Notes: generated by a model from the sequence alone, not told the origin. Numbered from the stretch's first letter, positions 25,000-34,818 are shown. The stretch is DNA of 60,251 nucleotides from Prevotella sp. UBA2456 (GCA_002342415.1 DDPY01000031.1:80958-141208), one strand, 5' to 3'. Program-made: numbers and translations.

Positions 25000-26907
25000 T
25001 TAATCATGCAAGATAAGAGCAGACTGGGGGCTGACAACTATCTGACCACCCTGAACGGTACCCAGGCCAGCTTCGTCAATCATGCCATCACAGCATACCT
25101 TAGTATAGCTTCCTTTGGGAATACGAAGAGTCTGCTGCTCCTTAGAGGCATTTAAGACGACGATAATGTTGCGCCAATCATCACGGCCAGCATAATTCTT
25201 CAGTCGGAAAGCAACCACCTGACGGGGGGTATTCAAGAAATCCAGATGCTTGCGTACCAAGTCGGCAGAAGCTAACCTGAAGGCAGGATGGTGCTGACGA
25301 AGGGCAATGAGTTTCCTATAGTATTCGAATACCTGGGGATAGCGTTTCAGGTTCTGCCAGTTCAGCCGGTTAATGCTATCGGGTGACTCGAAAGAGTTGT
25401 GTACCCCCTTCTTGTCACGTAGCATTTCCTCTCCACTGAGCATAAAAGGCACGCCTTGGGAAGTAAAGACGGCAGTCTGTGCCAACAGGTCGAGCCGAAT
25501 AAGTTCGTCCATCCGAATGTCTGGATAGCTGGTTTTCAGACGGTCTACAAGACACATGTCATCATGACACGAGACATAACTGATCATCTGTGTGGGTTCC
25601 AAAGCCCAAGGAGCAGTAGAGTAGTTGACCTTCGACATATCCACCTGCGGGTGGGAGATACAGCCTGCAATACCAAATTTAAGACTCTCCTCGCAATCAG
25701 GTACTCCTACAAGGAATCCACCCTTGGTATCGTCACTGAAGGGACCACGGAGCGCGTCGCGTATCTCGTCAGAGAAAGCAGCAATGCGAGGCATGTGCGG
25801 AATATTTGCCTTCATGCCTAACTGACTGTTGGGCAAGGCACAGGCTCCAGCACTCCAACCCTCGCCATAGATAAAGACAGAAGGGTCTGTCTCGTCTACC
25901 ATCTGGCGAATCTGGTTCATGGTCTCGATGTCGTGGACACCCATCAAGTCGAAACGGAAACCATCAATATGATATTCGCTCATCCAGTACTTGACACTCT
26001 CCAGCATGAACTGTCGCATCATAGGCTGTTCTGAGGCAGTCTCGTTGCCACAGCCTGAACCATTGCTGTATGCTCCATCCGCAGTCTTGCGATAATAATA
26101 GTCAGGATAGGTGCGCTGAAAGTTAGAATGCTCGATGTCATAAGTATGGTTATACACCACATCGAGAATGACGCGAATGCCCGCCTTGTGGAGCGCCTGC
26201 ACCATCTGCTTGAACTCACGGATGCGCACCTCTGGCTGATAGGGATCCGTAGAATAGCCACCCTCCGGCACATTATAGTTCACAGGGTCGTAGCCCCAGT
26301 TGTATTGATTGTCACCTAACCGTGTCTCGTCCACCGAACCATAGTCATAGGAAGGAAGAATATGGACAGCATTGACCCCCAGCGCCTTCAGGTGGTTGAT
26401 GGCCCAGGGCTCCGTGAGAGCCAGAAACTTGCCAGGATAGCGGGCATCCGAACGCGCTATGGAGAAGTCGCGATGGTGCATCTCATATATAACCAGATCG
26501 GCAGGCGACTTGGTCACAGGCCGCTGGTCGCTCCCCCACCCTTGCGGGTCGGTCTCCTTCATGGTGACGATGGCTCCACGCCGACCGTTCACCCCTACCG
26601 CCTTGGCAAAGACACCAGGAGTCTCTCCACGCCCTATGTCGAAAGTATAAAAGCATCCCTTGAGGTCGCCTTTTACCTCAGCCCGCCAACGCCCCTCGCG
26701 CCAAGCCATCTTGACAGTCTTGAAAGCCTTACCGCCCAAGCCATCCTTATAGAGTCTTAGCTTCACCGTCTTTGCCTGTTCTGGGGCAAAGAGAGCAAAG
26801 ATAGTCTGCTCTGAAGTGTACTGCACCTCATTGAACTGCTGTGCCATCATCATGGTCGTTGCAAAGATGGTCATCAATACCGTCAGTGATATTCTCTTCA
26901 TCATCAT
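25000..26907 (-). CDS. pulA: Type I pullulanase
   Basis: A 635-residue exported enzyme (signal peptide to about MAQ, residue 23; three ATG in a row allow starts at 26907-26901). An N-terminal beta domain (about 25-115, CBM48-like) precedes a GH13 barrel with the type I pullulanase signature YNWGYDP (202-208). Catalytic residues are Asp 320 (GFRFDLM), Glu 349 (IYGEGWS) and an Asp in SCHDD (449-450). It hydrolyses alpha-1,6 branches of pullulan, glycogen or starch. Its 5' end overlaps the helicase gene by 80 bases, unusual for Bacteroidota, so both may share a transcript. Confidence 0.93.
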   Translation of the reverse strand: MMMKRISLTVLMTIFATTMMMAQQFNEVQYTSEQTIFALFAPEQAKTVKLRLYKDGLGGKAFKTVKMAWREGRWRAEVKGDLKGCFYTFDIGRGETPGVFAKAVGVNGRRGAIVTMKETDPQGWGSDQRPVTKSPADLVIYEMHHRDFSIARSDARYPGKFLALTEPWAINHLKALGVNAVHILPSYDYGSVDETRLGDNQYNWGYDPVNYNVPEGGYSTDPYQPEVRIREFKQMVQALHKAGIRVILDVVYNHTYDIEHSNFQRTYPDYYYRKTADGAYSNGSGCGNETASEQPMMRQFMLESVKYWMSEYHIDGFRFDLMGVHDIETMNQIRQMVDETDPSVFIYGEGWSAGACALPNSQLGMKANIPHMPRIAAFSDEIRDALRGPFSDDTKGGFLVGVPDCEESLKFGIAGCISHPQVDMSKVNYSTAPWALEPTQMISYVSCHDDMCLVDRLKTSYPDIRMDELIRLDLLAQTAVFTSQGVPFMLSGEEMLRDKKGVHNSFESPDSINRLNWQNLKRYPQVFEYYRKLIALRQHHPAFRLASADLVRKHLDFLNTPRQVVAFRLKNYAGRDDWRNIIVVLNASKEQQTLRIPKGSYTKVCCDGMIDEAGLGTVQGGQIVVSPQSALILHD

Positions 26908-28852
26908 TATTGTTTTTTAGTTGAGTAATATATTTCCATAGTTGTCTGTAGAAAGGATGACGCGTCAATGTCGTGCGATCACCTAAGATGATTACCTTCA
27001 TACGGGCACGGGTGATGGCCACGTTCATACGGCGGAGGTCGCGCAGAAAACCAATCTGCCCTTCCTCATTGGAGCGCACCAGCGAGATCACGATGACATC
27101 GCGCTCCTGACCCTGAAAGCCATCCACCGTATTGACACTAATCTGTCTGCGGAAAGGCTTGAAGAACTCACGCTTTGCCAACAGCCTGCGCAAGAATTGC
27201 ACTTGTGCCCGATAAGGCGAGATGATGCCTACATCAATACGCTCGTCCAACAGTCGCTGCTTGCTGATACGCTCAAAATAGTGTTGCAGCACATGGAGCG
27301 TGAGCTGTGCTTCATTCTTGTTGATGCGCCCATAGCTCTCACCCACAAACTCCTCTTTGAAGGAAAGGGGGCTGTCCTCCGTATTCTCTGAACTATCAGA
27401 AATCTCTGAGAACTCAGAGGTATCAATCCACTCCATCGGAGTATCGAGGTCGAGGATGCCTCGGAAGCGCACCTCAGGAGCACTCTCCACCTGTCCATGG
27501 TAGAAGTAGTTGCTGGAGAAGCGCATAATCTCGTCGTTCATGCGATACTGTATCTTCAGCAGGGTGACAGCCTCCGGATGGGTCTCCACGATGCGCTCCA
27601 TGAGTGTCTTTCCCAGCCCGGCCTTCAGGGCAGCAATACTCTTCACGGTAGGGGGCAGCTGACAGTGGTCGCCTGCCAGCACTACCCTACTCACTCGCCG
27701 CATGGGAATCCAGCAGGCAGCCTCCAAGGCCTGAGCAGCCTCATCTATAAACAAGGTGCCAAACTTCTGTCCATCCAGCAGGCGATTGGCAGACCCCACC
27801 AGTGTGCAGGCAATGACCCGTGCCTCACCAAACAGCTCACTGTTGATGCGTATCTCCAGTTCGGTGGCACGGCTCTTCAGGCTCTCCAGCTTCTGATGGT
27901 AACGCTCGTCACCTCGCCTGCGGTGGCTGCGCAGTTCGCGGATGGCCTTGCGCAGTGCCCACAGCTGCGGATAGTCGGGATGGGCCTCAAAGCGACGCTC
28001 GTAGGTGAACGACAGCATCTTGTCGTTCACACGTGTGGGATTGCCTATTCTTAAAACATTGATACCTCTGTCCACCAGCTTCTCACTAATCCAGTCGACA
28101 GCCATATTGCTCTGTGCACACACCAGCACCTGGTTCTCGCGCATCAGGGTCTCGCGGATGGCTTCCACCAGAGTAGTGGTCTTTCCCGTTCCTGGAGGTC
28201 CGTGCACGATGGCTACATCCTTGGCCCACAATACTCCGTTGACAGCCTGCTCCTGGGTAGCATTCAGATAGGGAAAATGCATAGGCTGAAAGGTGAAGGT
28301 CTCTGCCTTCATGCTCTTCGAATAGAAGAGGTCGCGCAGATAGCCCAAGCGCCCTTTGCCACGAATGGCACGATCGAGTGCGTCCATCATCAGGCGATAG
28401 CTGGTCTCGTCGAACGAGAGCTGCACACCCAGGTTGTCAGCACTCTGCAAATCGATGACGGGTGTCTTATCAGGAACAATCACCACCATTCTGTCACCAT
28501 CGACATAGCTCACTGTACCCGTAAACCTGAAATATTGTATGCTGTTGTCTTTTTTATTAGTTGTAGCTTGCTCTGCATCGAAAGTAAAGAACACCACTGG
28601 CCGCCCGAACTCAAAGTTATGCTCTATATCCGTATCTACCGTTCTGCTGACTTCCACTGCCAGCTGATTGAGCGAATTATAATAGCTCCTCATGAAACGC
28701 AAGGGCCACCACGCGTCACCGCGTTTCACCTTCCGCCCTATGCCAATATGCTCTGTCTGTTGTCGGTAGGCTTCCTTTTCACTCTGATACTCCAACTGCA
28801 GCAATAAGCGCTGCTGCTGAAGCATCTGGATAGACGACTCTGTAATATTCAT
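26828..28852 (-). CDS. UPF1-like SF1 DNA/RNA helicase
   Basis: A 674-residue cytoplasmic protein. It has an N-terminal domain with a small beta barrel (about 60-135), then an SF1B helicase core. Walker A is GPPGTGKTTT (218-227), Walker B is IDEAAQ, then GDHCQLPP, QYRM, VDGFQGQE and VAITRAR, the full Upf1/IGHMBP2-type motif set. Such bacterial proteins unwind DNA or RNA 5' to 3'. The C-terminus is acidic and low in complexity (NNNDDEENITDGIDDH) and lies over the pullulanase start. Start 28852 is chosen: the -7 box TATTTTTG (28864-28857) ends 4 bases upstream, so the mRNA appears leaderless; the longer frame from 28951 would run through the promoter and into ychF. Confidence 0.9.
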   Translation of the reverse strand: MNITESSIQMLQQQRLLLQLEYQSEKEAYRQQTEHIGIGRKVKRGDAWWPLRFMRSYYNSLNQLAVEVSRTVDTDIEHNFEFGRPVVFFTFDAEQATTNKKDNSIQYFRFTGTVSYVDGDRMVVIVPDKTPVIDLQSADNLGVQLSFDETSYRLMMDALDRAIRGKGRLGYLRDLFYSKSMKAETFTFQPMHFPYLNATQEQAVNGVLWAKDVAIVHGPPGTGKTTTLVEAIRETLMRENQVLVCAQSNMAVDWISEKLVDRGINVLRIGNPTRVNDKMLSFTYERRFEAHPDYPQLWALRKAIRELRSHRRRGDERYHQKLESLKSRATELEIRINSELFGEARVIACTLVGSANRLLDGQKFGTLFIDEAAQALEAACWIPMRRVSRVVLAGDHCQLPPTVKSIAALKAGLGKTLMERIVETHPEAVTLLKIQYRMNDEIMRFSSNYFYHGQVESAPEVRFRGILDLDTPMEWIDTSEFSEISDSSENTEDSPLSFKEEFVGESYGRINKNEAQLTLHVLQHYFERISKQRLLDERIDVGIISPYRAQVQFLRRLLAKREFFKPFRRQISVNTVDGFQGQERDVIVISLVRSNEEGQIGFLRDLRRMNVAITRARMKVIILGDRTTLTRHPFYRQLWKYITQLKNNNDDEENITDGIDDHLCNDHDDGTAVQ

Positions 28853-28856
28853 GCTG

Positions 28857-28914
28857 CAAAAATACGAAATATTTAGGAGAATGCCTTGATTTCGCGAATA
28901 AATTTGTACCTTTG
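28857..28914. promoter_or_regulatory. Divergent promoters, helicase and ychF
   Basis: Minus strand TATTTTTG at 28864-28857 for the helicase; plus strand TACCTTTG at 28907-28914 for ychF with CTTG 18 bases upstream. Confidence 0.6.
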
Positions 28915-28944
28915 CAGGCAGAAATAAACGTTTATTAAAGAGAC

Positions 28945-30045
28945 ATGTCATTAAAATGTGGTATTGTGGGACTGCCCAATGTGGGTAAGTCTACTTTGTT
29001 CAACTGCCTGTCGAGTGCCAAGGCTCAGGCAGCGAATTTTCCTTTTTGTACTATTGAACCCAATGTCGGAGTGATCACCGTCCCTGACGAAAGGCTGACA
29101 AAACTGGCTGAGCTGGTGCATCCAGGACGCATCGTGCCTGCTACCTGCGAGATTGTGGACATAGCAGGACTGGTGAAGGGTGCCTCGAAAGGCGAGGGCC
29201 TTGGCAACAAGTTCTTAGGAAACATCCGCGAGACGGATGCCATTATCCACGTGCTGCGATGCTTCGAGGACGAGAACATCACCCACGTGGATGGCACCAT
29301 CGACCCCATCCGCGACAAGGAGATTATCGACACTGAGCTGCAGTTGAAGGACCTGGAGACCATTGAGAGTCGTCTGGCCAAGACGGAGAAGGCTGCCGCT
29401 GCTGGCAACAAGGAGGCGAAGGTCGAGGTAACCGTGCTGAAAGCCTATAAGGAAGTGCTGGAGCAAGGCAAGAACGCCCGCATCGTGGAGTTCGACAGCA
29501 AGGAGGAGCAGGACTGTGCCAAGAATCTCTTCCTGCTCACTGCCAAGCCCGTGCTCTACGTCTGCAACGTGGGCGAGGCTGATGCCAAGAGCGGCAACGA
29601 CTTCACCCGCAAGGTGGAGGCGCTGGCCAAAGAGGAGGGCGCTGAGTCGATGGTAATCGCTGCCAAGACAGAAGAGGACATTGCCGAGTTGGAGTCGTAT
29701 GAGGACAAGCAGCTCTTCCTCGAGGAGTTAGGACTGGAGGAGAGTGGTGTCAACCGCCTCATCAAGAAGGCCTATGCCCTGCTGAATCTGGAGACCTTTA
29801 TCACTGCCGGAGAGATGGAGGTCAAGGCCTGGACCTACAAGAAGGGCTGGAAGGCTCCGCAGTGTGCTGGTGTCATCCATACCGACTTCGAGAAAGGCTT
29901 TATCCGCGCTGAGGTCATCAAATACGACGACTATATCCAGTATGGCTCAGAGGCTGCTGTCCGCGAAGCAGGCAAGATGGGCATCGAGGGCAAGGAATAT
30001 GTCGTACAGGATGGCGACATCATGCATTTTAGATTTAATGTTTAG
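28945..30045 (+). CDS. ychF: Redox-responsive ATPase YchF/Ola1
   Basis: A 366-residue Obg-like P-loop NTPase. G1 is GLPNVGKSTLFN (8-19), the switch region has FPFCTIEPNVG, G3 is DIAGLVKGAS, and an NKxE-like base motif deviates toward ATP use as usual for YchF (YVCNVGE). A central coiled coil and the C-terminal TGS domain (about 280-366, FITAGEMEVKAWT and DIMHFRF) are present. YchF binds ribosomes and affects stress responses. Length is normal. Leader of about 25 bases from the promoter at 28907. Confidence 0.97.
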   Translation: MSLKCGIVGLPNVGKSTLFNCLSSAKAQAANFPFCTIEPNVGVITVPDERLTKLAELVHPGRIVPATCEIVDIAGLVKGASKGEGLGNKFLGNIRETDAIIHVLRCFEDENITHVDGTIDPIRDKEIIDTELQLKDLETIESRLAKTEKAAAAGNKEAKVEVTVLKAYKEVLEQGKNARIVEFDSKEEQDCAKNLFLLTAKPVLYVCNVGEADAKSGNDFTRKVEALAKEEGAESMVIAAKTEEDIAELESYEDKQLFLEELGLEESGVNRLIKKAYALLNLETFITAGEMEVKAWTYKKGWKAPQCAGVIHTDFEKGFIRAEVIKYDDYIQYGSEAAVREAGKMGIEGKEYVVQDGDIMHFRFNV

Positions 30046-30100
30046 GAAGACTAGTTAAAACTAGTTAGACTAGTGAAACTAGATTATCTAAAAAAAACAC
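30046..30100. repeat. ACTAGTT repeat cluster between ychF and lgt
   Basis: Four closely spaced copies of ACTAGT-type words at 30049-30083, which can form small alternative hairpins. No terminator T-run follows until AAAAAAA at 30091. It may modulate readthrough into lgt. Confidence 0.6.
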
Positions 30101-30115
30101 TTGAAAACGCGAACT

Positions 30116-30931
30116 ATGAACTATGAACTCTTTATCACTTGGAACCCTAATGAGGGTATAGGTCCCTTCCGATGGTATGGGCTATGCTGGCTCATAGGAC
30201 TGGCTCTGGCCTATCTGATCGTGAGACGTCTCTATAAGGAGCAAAAGATCAAGGACGAACTCTTTGACCCCCTGTTCATCTATTGCTTCGTGGGCATTCT
30301 GATGGGTGCCCGACTGGGACATTGCATCTTCTATGAGCCTGACCACTTCCTGACCTCTGGCAAAGGATGGATAGAAATGTTCCTGCCCATCCGTTTCCTG
30401 GCTGAAGGAGGATGGAAGTATGTAGGCTACCAGGGACTGGCCTCGCACGGAGGCACACTGGGACTCATCATTGCCCTGTGGCTGTATGTGCGCAAGACGA
30501 AGCTGAGCATCTGGCGAGTACTCGACAATATCGCCATTGCTACAGGTACTACTGCCTGCTTCATCCGAATAGGCAACCTGATGAACTCAGAGATTATAGG
30601 CAAGGTGACGGATGTGCCCTGGGCGTTTATCTTCGAGCGTGTAGACATGATGCCGCGTCATCCAGGACAGCTCTACGAGGCTATTGCCTATGGTATCCTG
30701 TTCTTCCTGATGTGGTGGATGCACAAGAAGTGGCCTGAGCGCATCGGCACAGGCTGGTATTTCGGATTCTGCCTCTTCTATATCTTCACCTTCCGCTTCT
30801 TCATCGAATACACCAAGGAGGTGCAGGAAGCCTTCGAAGCCTCTATGCCGCTTGATATGGGACAGATTCTCTCGATACCCTTCGTACTGATAGGCATCTG
30901 GTGTATGGTGAGAGCGAGACAGGCTAAATGA
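30116..30931 (+). CDS. lgt: Prolipoprotein diacylglyceryl transferase
   Basis: A 271-residue inner-membrane enzyme with about seven helices. Family features are GARLGHCIFYE, GLASHGGTLG, the signature RIGNLMNSEIIG, and HPGQLYEA. Lgt moves diacylglyceryl from phosphatidylglycerol to the lipobox Cys, the first step of lipoprotein maturation; it serves the many lipoproteins of this organism. The ATG at 30116 begins MNYELFITWNP; a TTG at 30101 would add five residues and is less likely. It follows ychF by 70 bases. Confidence 0.97.
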   Translation: MNYELFITWNPNEGIGPFRWYGLCWLIGLALAYLIVRRLYKEQKIKDELFDPLFIYCFVGILMGARLGHCIFYEPDHFLTSGKGWIEMFLPIRFLAEGGWKYVGYQGLASHGGTLGLIIALWLYVRKTKLSIWRVLDNIAIATGTTACFIRIGNLMNSEIIGKVTDVPWAFIFERVDMMPRHPGQLYEAIAYGILFFLMWWMHKKWPERIGTGWYFGFCLFYIFTFRFFIEYTKEVQEAFEASMPLDMGQILSIPFVLIGIWCMVRARQAK

Positions 30932-30954
30932 CAGCATCACATCATCATCAAATC

Positions 30955-30988
30955 AAAAAATCGCCTCATTTTCCTGAGACGATTTTTT
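30955..30988. terminator. Bidirectional terminator at lgt/mutS ends
   Basis: Stem AAAAAATCG-c-CTCA (30955-30968) and TGAG-a-CGATTTTTT (30975-30988), loop of 6. It serves both convergent genes; the mutS stop codon TGA lies in the stem. Confidence 0.9.
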
Positions 30989-33620
30989 TGATTTCATTCA
31001 GTTTGTTCAGTGCTTCGAGAGGCGTGAGGTTGTTGACATCCAAACCCAGTATCTCGTCGCGAATCTGCGAGAGCACAGGGTCGTCCAACTGGAAGAACGA
31101 CAACTGCATGCCTTCGCGGCTCTTGGCAATCTCCGCTGTGGGCTTGCCTACCGTTCCCACCTGGGCATTCTCTGCCTCCAACTGCTTCAGGATGACATTG
31201 GCGCGCTTGACAATGCTCTTGGGCATGCCAGAAATCTCTGCCACATGAATACCAAAGGAGTGCTCGCTGCCACCCTTCTCCAGCTTGCGCAGGAAGATGA
31301 CCTTCCCATCGACCTCCTTGACAGAGACGTTGTAGTTTCTGATGCGCGAGAAGTTCTTCTCCATCTCGTTCAGCTCATGATAGTGGGTGGCAAAGAGCGT
31401 GCGGGCTCTCGCCTTGGGATTTTCGTGCAGATACTCCACAATAGCCCAGGCAATGGAGATGCCGTCGTAGGTAGAAGTGCCACGGCCCAGTTCGTCGAAG
31501 AGCACCAGCGAGTGGGGCGTCACATTATTTAGGATGTTCGAGGCCTCCGTCATCTCCACCATGAAGGTCGACTCACCCAGGGAGATATTATCGGAAGCAC
31601 CCACACGGGTGAAAATCTTGTCTACCAAGCCAATGGTAGCACTCTCTGCAGGCACGAAGCTGCCTATCTGTGCCATCAGGGTGATGAGAGCCGTCTGGCG
31701 CAGCAGGGCTGACTTACCTGCCATATTGGGACCTGTGATGATGATGATCTGCTGTCGCTCAGAGTCGAGGGAGATGTCATTGGGAACATAACGCTCGCCT
31801 ATGGGCAGCTGGGTCTCGATGACAGGATGGCGACCCTGACGGATGTCGATGATGTCCTGGTTGGAGATGACTGGGCGCACATAGTGGTTGGCCTCAGCCG
31901 TCTTGGCAGCACTGAGCAGACAGTCGAGATGGGCAATGATATTAGCATTCTGCTGCACTTGCGAGATATATTGCTGGGCAGCAGTAACCAGCGCGGTGAA
32001 AAGCTGCTGTTCGAGCGAGAGTATCTTGTCCTCAGCACCCAGAATCTTCTCTTCGTATTCCTTCAGTTCCTGCGTGATATAGCGCTCAGCCTGGGCCAAT
32101 GTCTGCTTGCGAATCCAGTCCTGAGGCACCTTGTCCTTATAGGTGTTGCGCACCTCGAGGTAATAGCCAAAGACATTGTTATAGCCTATCTTCAGTGAGG
32201 CGATGCCCGTCTGCTGGGCCTCGCGCTCCTGAATCTGGAGCAGGTAGTCCTTGCCTGAGTAGGCTATCTGCCGCAACTCGTCCAGCTCGTCGCTCACTCC
32301 CTTGCGGATGACCCCACCCTTCTGCACCTGCTGTGGGGGGTCGTTCTCAATTTCGCGTGTGATACGATCGCGCAGTTCCTCGCAGAGGTGCAGGCGCTCG
32401 CCTACCCTCTGCAGGGAGGAAGTGATGGCAGACGGAGAACCGTCAACTGCAACGGCAGTCTGCAGGCAGGCCTCCTTGATGGGGGCTATGGCCTGAAGGG
32501 CAGTCTTGAGCTGTACCATCTCGCGAGGCGAGACGCGCCCTGTAGCTATCTTCGACACGATGCGCTCCAAGTCGCCTATGCGTTGCAGTTGTTCGTCGAT
32601 GGTCTGGCGGAACTGGGGTTCGCGGAAGAAGTAGTCGACGATGTCGAGTCGCTGGTTGATTTGCTTCTCGTCTTTCAGGGGGAATACGAGCCAGCGACGC
32701 AACAGTCGGCCACCCATAGGCGATACCGTACGGTCTATGACATCGAGCAGCGACTTACCGTCTTCCTGCATGGTGCTGATGAGCTCTAAGGAGCGGACAG
32801 TGAACTTGTCGAGGCGCACATAGCGCTCCTCCTCGATACGCGAGAGGGTGGTGATATGGGCTATCTGCGTATGCAGCGTCTGCTCCAGGTATTGCAGGAT
32901 GGCTCCAGCGGCAATGACACCACTCTTCAGATGGTCGACACCAAAGCCCTTGAGCGAGCGCACATTGAAGTGCTTGTAGAGCTTCTGGTGGGCAGTCTGC
33001 TCAGTGAACACCCAGTCGTCGAGCTCGAAGGTGCAGAGGCGGGTGCCAAAATAGCGCTCGAAATCGTGGCGGCGCTCCCTGTCGTAGAGCACCTCCTTGG
33101 GCTGAAAGTTGCCAATGAGCTTCTCCACATAGTCGTAAGTACCCTCGCCCGTGAGGAACTCACCTGTCGAGATGTCGAGGAAGGCCACGCCACAGACAGC
33201 CTTGCCGAAGTGGACAGCACAGAGAAAATTGTTCTCCTTGTAGTTGAGCACCGTGTCCTGCATAGCCACACCAGGGGTGACCAGCTCTGTGATGCCTCGC
33301 TTCACCAGCTTCTTGGTGAGCTTGGGGTCTTCCAGCTGGTCGCAGATGGCCACGCGCCTGCCTGCACGGATGAGCTTGGGCAGATAGGTGTCGAGGGCAT
33401 GATGGGGGAAACCCGCCATCTCGTCGCCCTTCCCCCCTGCCCCATTGTTGCGATGGGTCAGCGTGATGCCTAATATCTGGGAAGCTACGATGGCATCGTC
33501 GCAGTAGGTCTCGTAGAAGTCGCCACAACGAAACAGCAACAGGGCCTCAGGGTATTTCTCCTTGAAGTCGAAAAACTGCTTCATCATGGGGGTTATTTCC
33601 TTACCGTCTTTCTTTGCCAT
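30966..33620 (-). CDS. mutS: DNA mismatch repair protein MutS
   Basis: An 884-residue protein of standard MutS layout. The N-terminal mismatch-binding domain has FRCGDFYETYCDDA, corresponding to the F-x-E pattern of the mismatch-contacting loop. Connector, lever and clamp domains follow. The ATPase has GPNMAGKSALLRQ (Walker A), GASDNISLGESTF and LFDELGRGTSTYDG (Walker B). A C-terminal tail has the usual helix-turn-helix. It recognises base mismatches and recruits MutL. A -7 box TACCTTTG is at 33648-33641. Its stop is inside the shared terminator. Confidence 0.97.
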   Translation of the reverse strand: MAKKDGKEITPMMKQFFDFKEKYPEALLLFRCGDFYETYCDDAIVASQILGITLTHRNNGAGGKGDEMAGFPHHALDTYLPKLIRAGRRVAICDQLEDPKLTKKLVKRGITELVTPGVAMQDTVLNYKENNFLCAVHFGKAVCGVAFLDISTGEFLTGEGTYDYVEKLIGNFQPKEVLYDRERRHDFERYFGTRLCTFELDDWVFTEQTAHQKLYKHFNVRSLKGFGVDHLKSGVIAAGAILQYLEQTLHTQIAHITTLSRIEEERYVRLDKFTVRSLELISTMQEDGKSLLDVIDRTVSPMGGRLLRRWLVFPLKDEKQINQRLDIVDYFFREPQFRQTIDEQLQRIGDLERIVSKIATGRVSPREMVQLKTALQAIAPIKEACLQTAVAVDGSPSAITSSLQRVGERLHLCEELRDRITREIENDPPQQVQKGGVIRKGVSDELDELRQIAYSGKDYLLQIQEREAQQTGIASLKIGYNNVFGYYLEVRNTYKDKVPQDWIRKQTLAQAERYITQELKEYEEKILGAEDKILSLEQQLFTALVTAAQQYISQVQQNANIIAHLDCLLSAAKTAEANHYVRPVISNQDIIDIRQGRHPVIETQLPIGERYVPNDISLDSERQQIIIITGPNMAGKSALLRQTALITLMAQIGSFVPAESATIGLVDKIFTRVGASDNISLGESTFMVEMTEASNILNNVTPHSLVLFDELGRGTSTYDGISIAWAIVEYLHENPKARARTLFATHYHELNEMEKNFSRIRNYNVSVKEVDGKVIFLRKLEKGGSEHSFGIHVAEISGMPKSIVKRANVILKQLEAENAQVGTVGKPTAEIAKSREGMQLSFFQLDDPVLSQIRDEILGLDVNNLTPLEALNKLNEIKKIVSGK

Positions 33621-33640
33621 TACAAAATCAAATTAGACTG

Positions 33641-33648
33641 CAAAGGTA
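33641..33648 (-). promoter_or_regulatory. -7 box for mutS
   Basis: Minus strand TACCTTTG, 20 bases before the ATG at 33620. Confidence 0.6.
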
Positions 33649-33730
33649 ATCATTTTTATTGAATAACCCGTCACTTTCTGAGCAAAAAGCAAAAAAAGGC
33701 GCAAACTTTTTTGTCAGCACTCGTGAAATT

Positions 33731-33816
33731 TTATGTTTCCAAGTTGGAAACATGTGTAGCCAAGTTAGAAACATGTGTAGCCAAGTTGGAAACATGTGTC
33801 TCTAAGTTGGAAACAT
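33731..33816. repeat. 21-base tandem palindromic repeat
   Basis: Unit AAGTTGGAAACATGTGTAGC(C) repeated at 33741, 33762, 33783 and partly 33804. The word ATGTTTCCAAGTTGGAAACAT at the left end is a palindrome apart from its centre. It fills most of the mutS/endonuclease gap. Confidence 0.9.
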
Positions 33817-33868
33817 AAAAAATCCTACGAACGAAAAACTTTTAAATGCAAAGAAAAACAAGTTTTCC

Positions 33869-33900
33869 TTTGGTGTTTTGCTCACTTAATCGTAACTTTG
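33869..33900 (+). promoter_or_regulatory. Promoter of endonuclease I gene
   Basis: TTTG at 33869-33872 and TAACTTTG at 33893-33900, spacing 20. The whole 40-base stretch recurs almost unchanged before leuS (34819-34850) and inverted at 10183-10214. Confidence 0.8.
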
Positions 33901-33941
33901 CATGCTTAGAAATCGAAATCAATTAAAAACGAGCATACAAA

Positions 33942-34811
33942 ATGAAATTCCCAATCCTCACAACCATACTGCTGCTGCTGGCTGGCAGCAATGCCTATGC
34001 ACAGGGCCCCAACGGCTCGGGCACCTACTACAGACACGCCAACGGCAAGCAGGGAAAGGCACTGAAGACAGCACTCAGCGAGATTATCTACAACCGTACG
34101 GAGCGGAGATACAATGACCTGTGGAACGACTTCAAGAAGACAGACAGGCGAAGCGACGGGAAGGTGTGGGACATGTACTCAGGCGTGACCAACTACCGTT
34201 TTGGTGTCCAACAGGGCGGACAGACCAAGAGAGAAGGCTACAACTACAATCGCGAACACTCGTTTCCCAAGAGCTGGTTTGGTGACCATGTGCCCATGTT
34301 TACCGACCTCTTCCACCTATACCCCACCGATGCCTATGTGAACAACCGACGGGGCAATCACCCCTTTGGCGAGAACAATGGCGAGAAATACAAGTCGAGG
34401 AATGGCTTCAGCAAGGTGGGCAAGTGTACCTTTCCAGGCTATCGAGGCACGGTATTCGAACCCAACGACGAATATAAGGGCGACTTTGCCCGCACCTACT
34501 TCTATATGGTGACCTGCTACGAAGAGCAGATACCTACGTGGTACAGGAACTTCAGAGACGTGCGCGCCACCTTGGACGGCAAGAAGTATCCAGGCCTGAG
34601 CAGCTGGCAGCTGGAGATGCTGATGAAGTGGGCTGAGCAGGACCCCGTCAGCGAGAAGGAGGTGAACAGAAACAATGCTGTCTATGGCATCCAGCGGAAT
34701 CGTAATCCGTTTATCGACTATCCTGGTCTGGAGCGCTACATCTGGGGCAACCTCAAGGGTCAGGCCTTCAGCTACGACCACTATTCCAAGCCCAAATTCA
34801 AAGAAAAATAA
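33942..34811 (+). CDS. Secreted endonuclease I
   Basis: A 289-residue exported nuclease with signal peptide (to about AYAQ, residue 21). The active site of endonuclease I/EndA-type beta-beta-alpha-Me nucleases is seen in YNREHSFPKSWF (His about 106), then TDLFHLYPTDAYVNNRRGN with conserved metal-binding Asn and the GNHPFG loop. It degrades DNA in the periplasm or outside the cell for nutrient use or defence against transformation. The gene is monocistronic or reads into leuS; leuS has its own promoter 30 bases behind. Confidence 0.93.
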   Translation: MKFPILTTILLLLAGSNAYAQGPNGSGTYYRHANGKQGKALKTALSEIIYNRTERRYNDLWNDFKKTDRRSDGKVWDMYSGVTNYRFGVQQGGQTKREGYNYNREHSFPKSWFGDHVPMFTDLFHLYPTDAYVNNRRGNHPFGENNGEKYKSRNGFSKVGKCTFPGYRGTVFEPNDEYKGDFARTYFYMVTCYEEQIPTWYRNFRDVRATLDGKKYPGLSSWQLEMLMKWAEQDPVSEKEVNRNNAVYGIQRNRNPFIDYPGLERYIWGNLKGQAFSYDHYSKPKFKEK

Positions 34812-34818
34812 ATTTTCC

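Noticed and set aside
24954..25037. Longer start (25037) of the C_GCAxxG_C_C protein
   Set aside because: It would overlap the pullulanase gene and adds 28 residues not typical for the family.
33741..33816. CRISPR array at the 21-base repeats
   Set aside because: There are no spacers between units; it is a simple tandem repeat.
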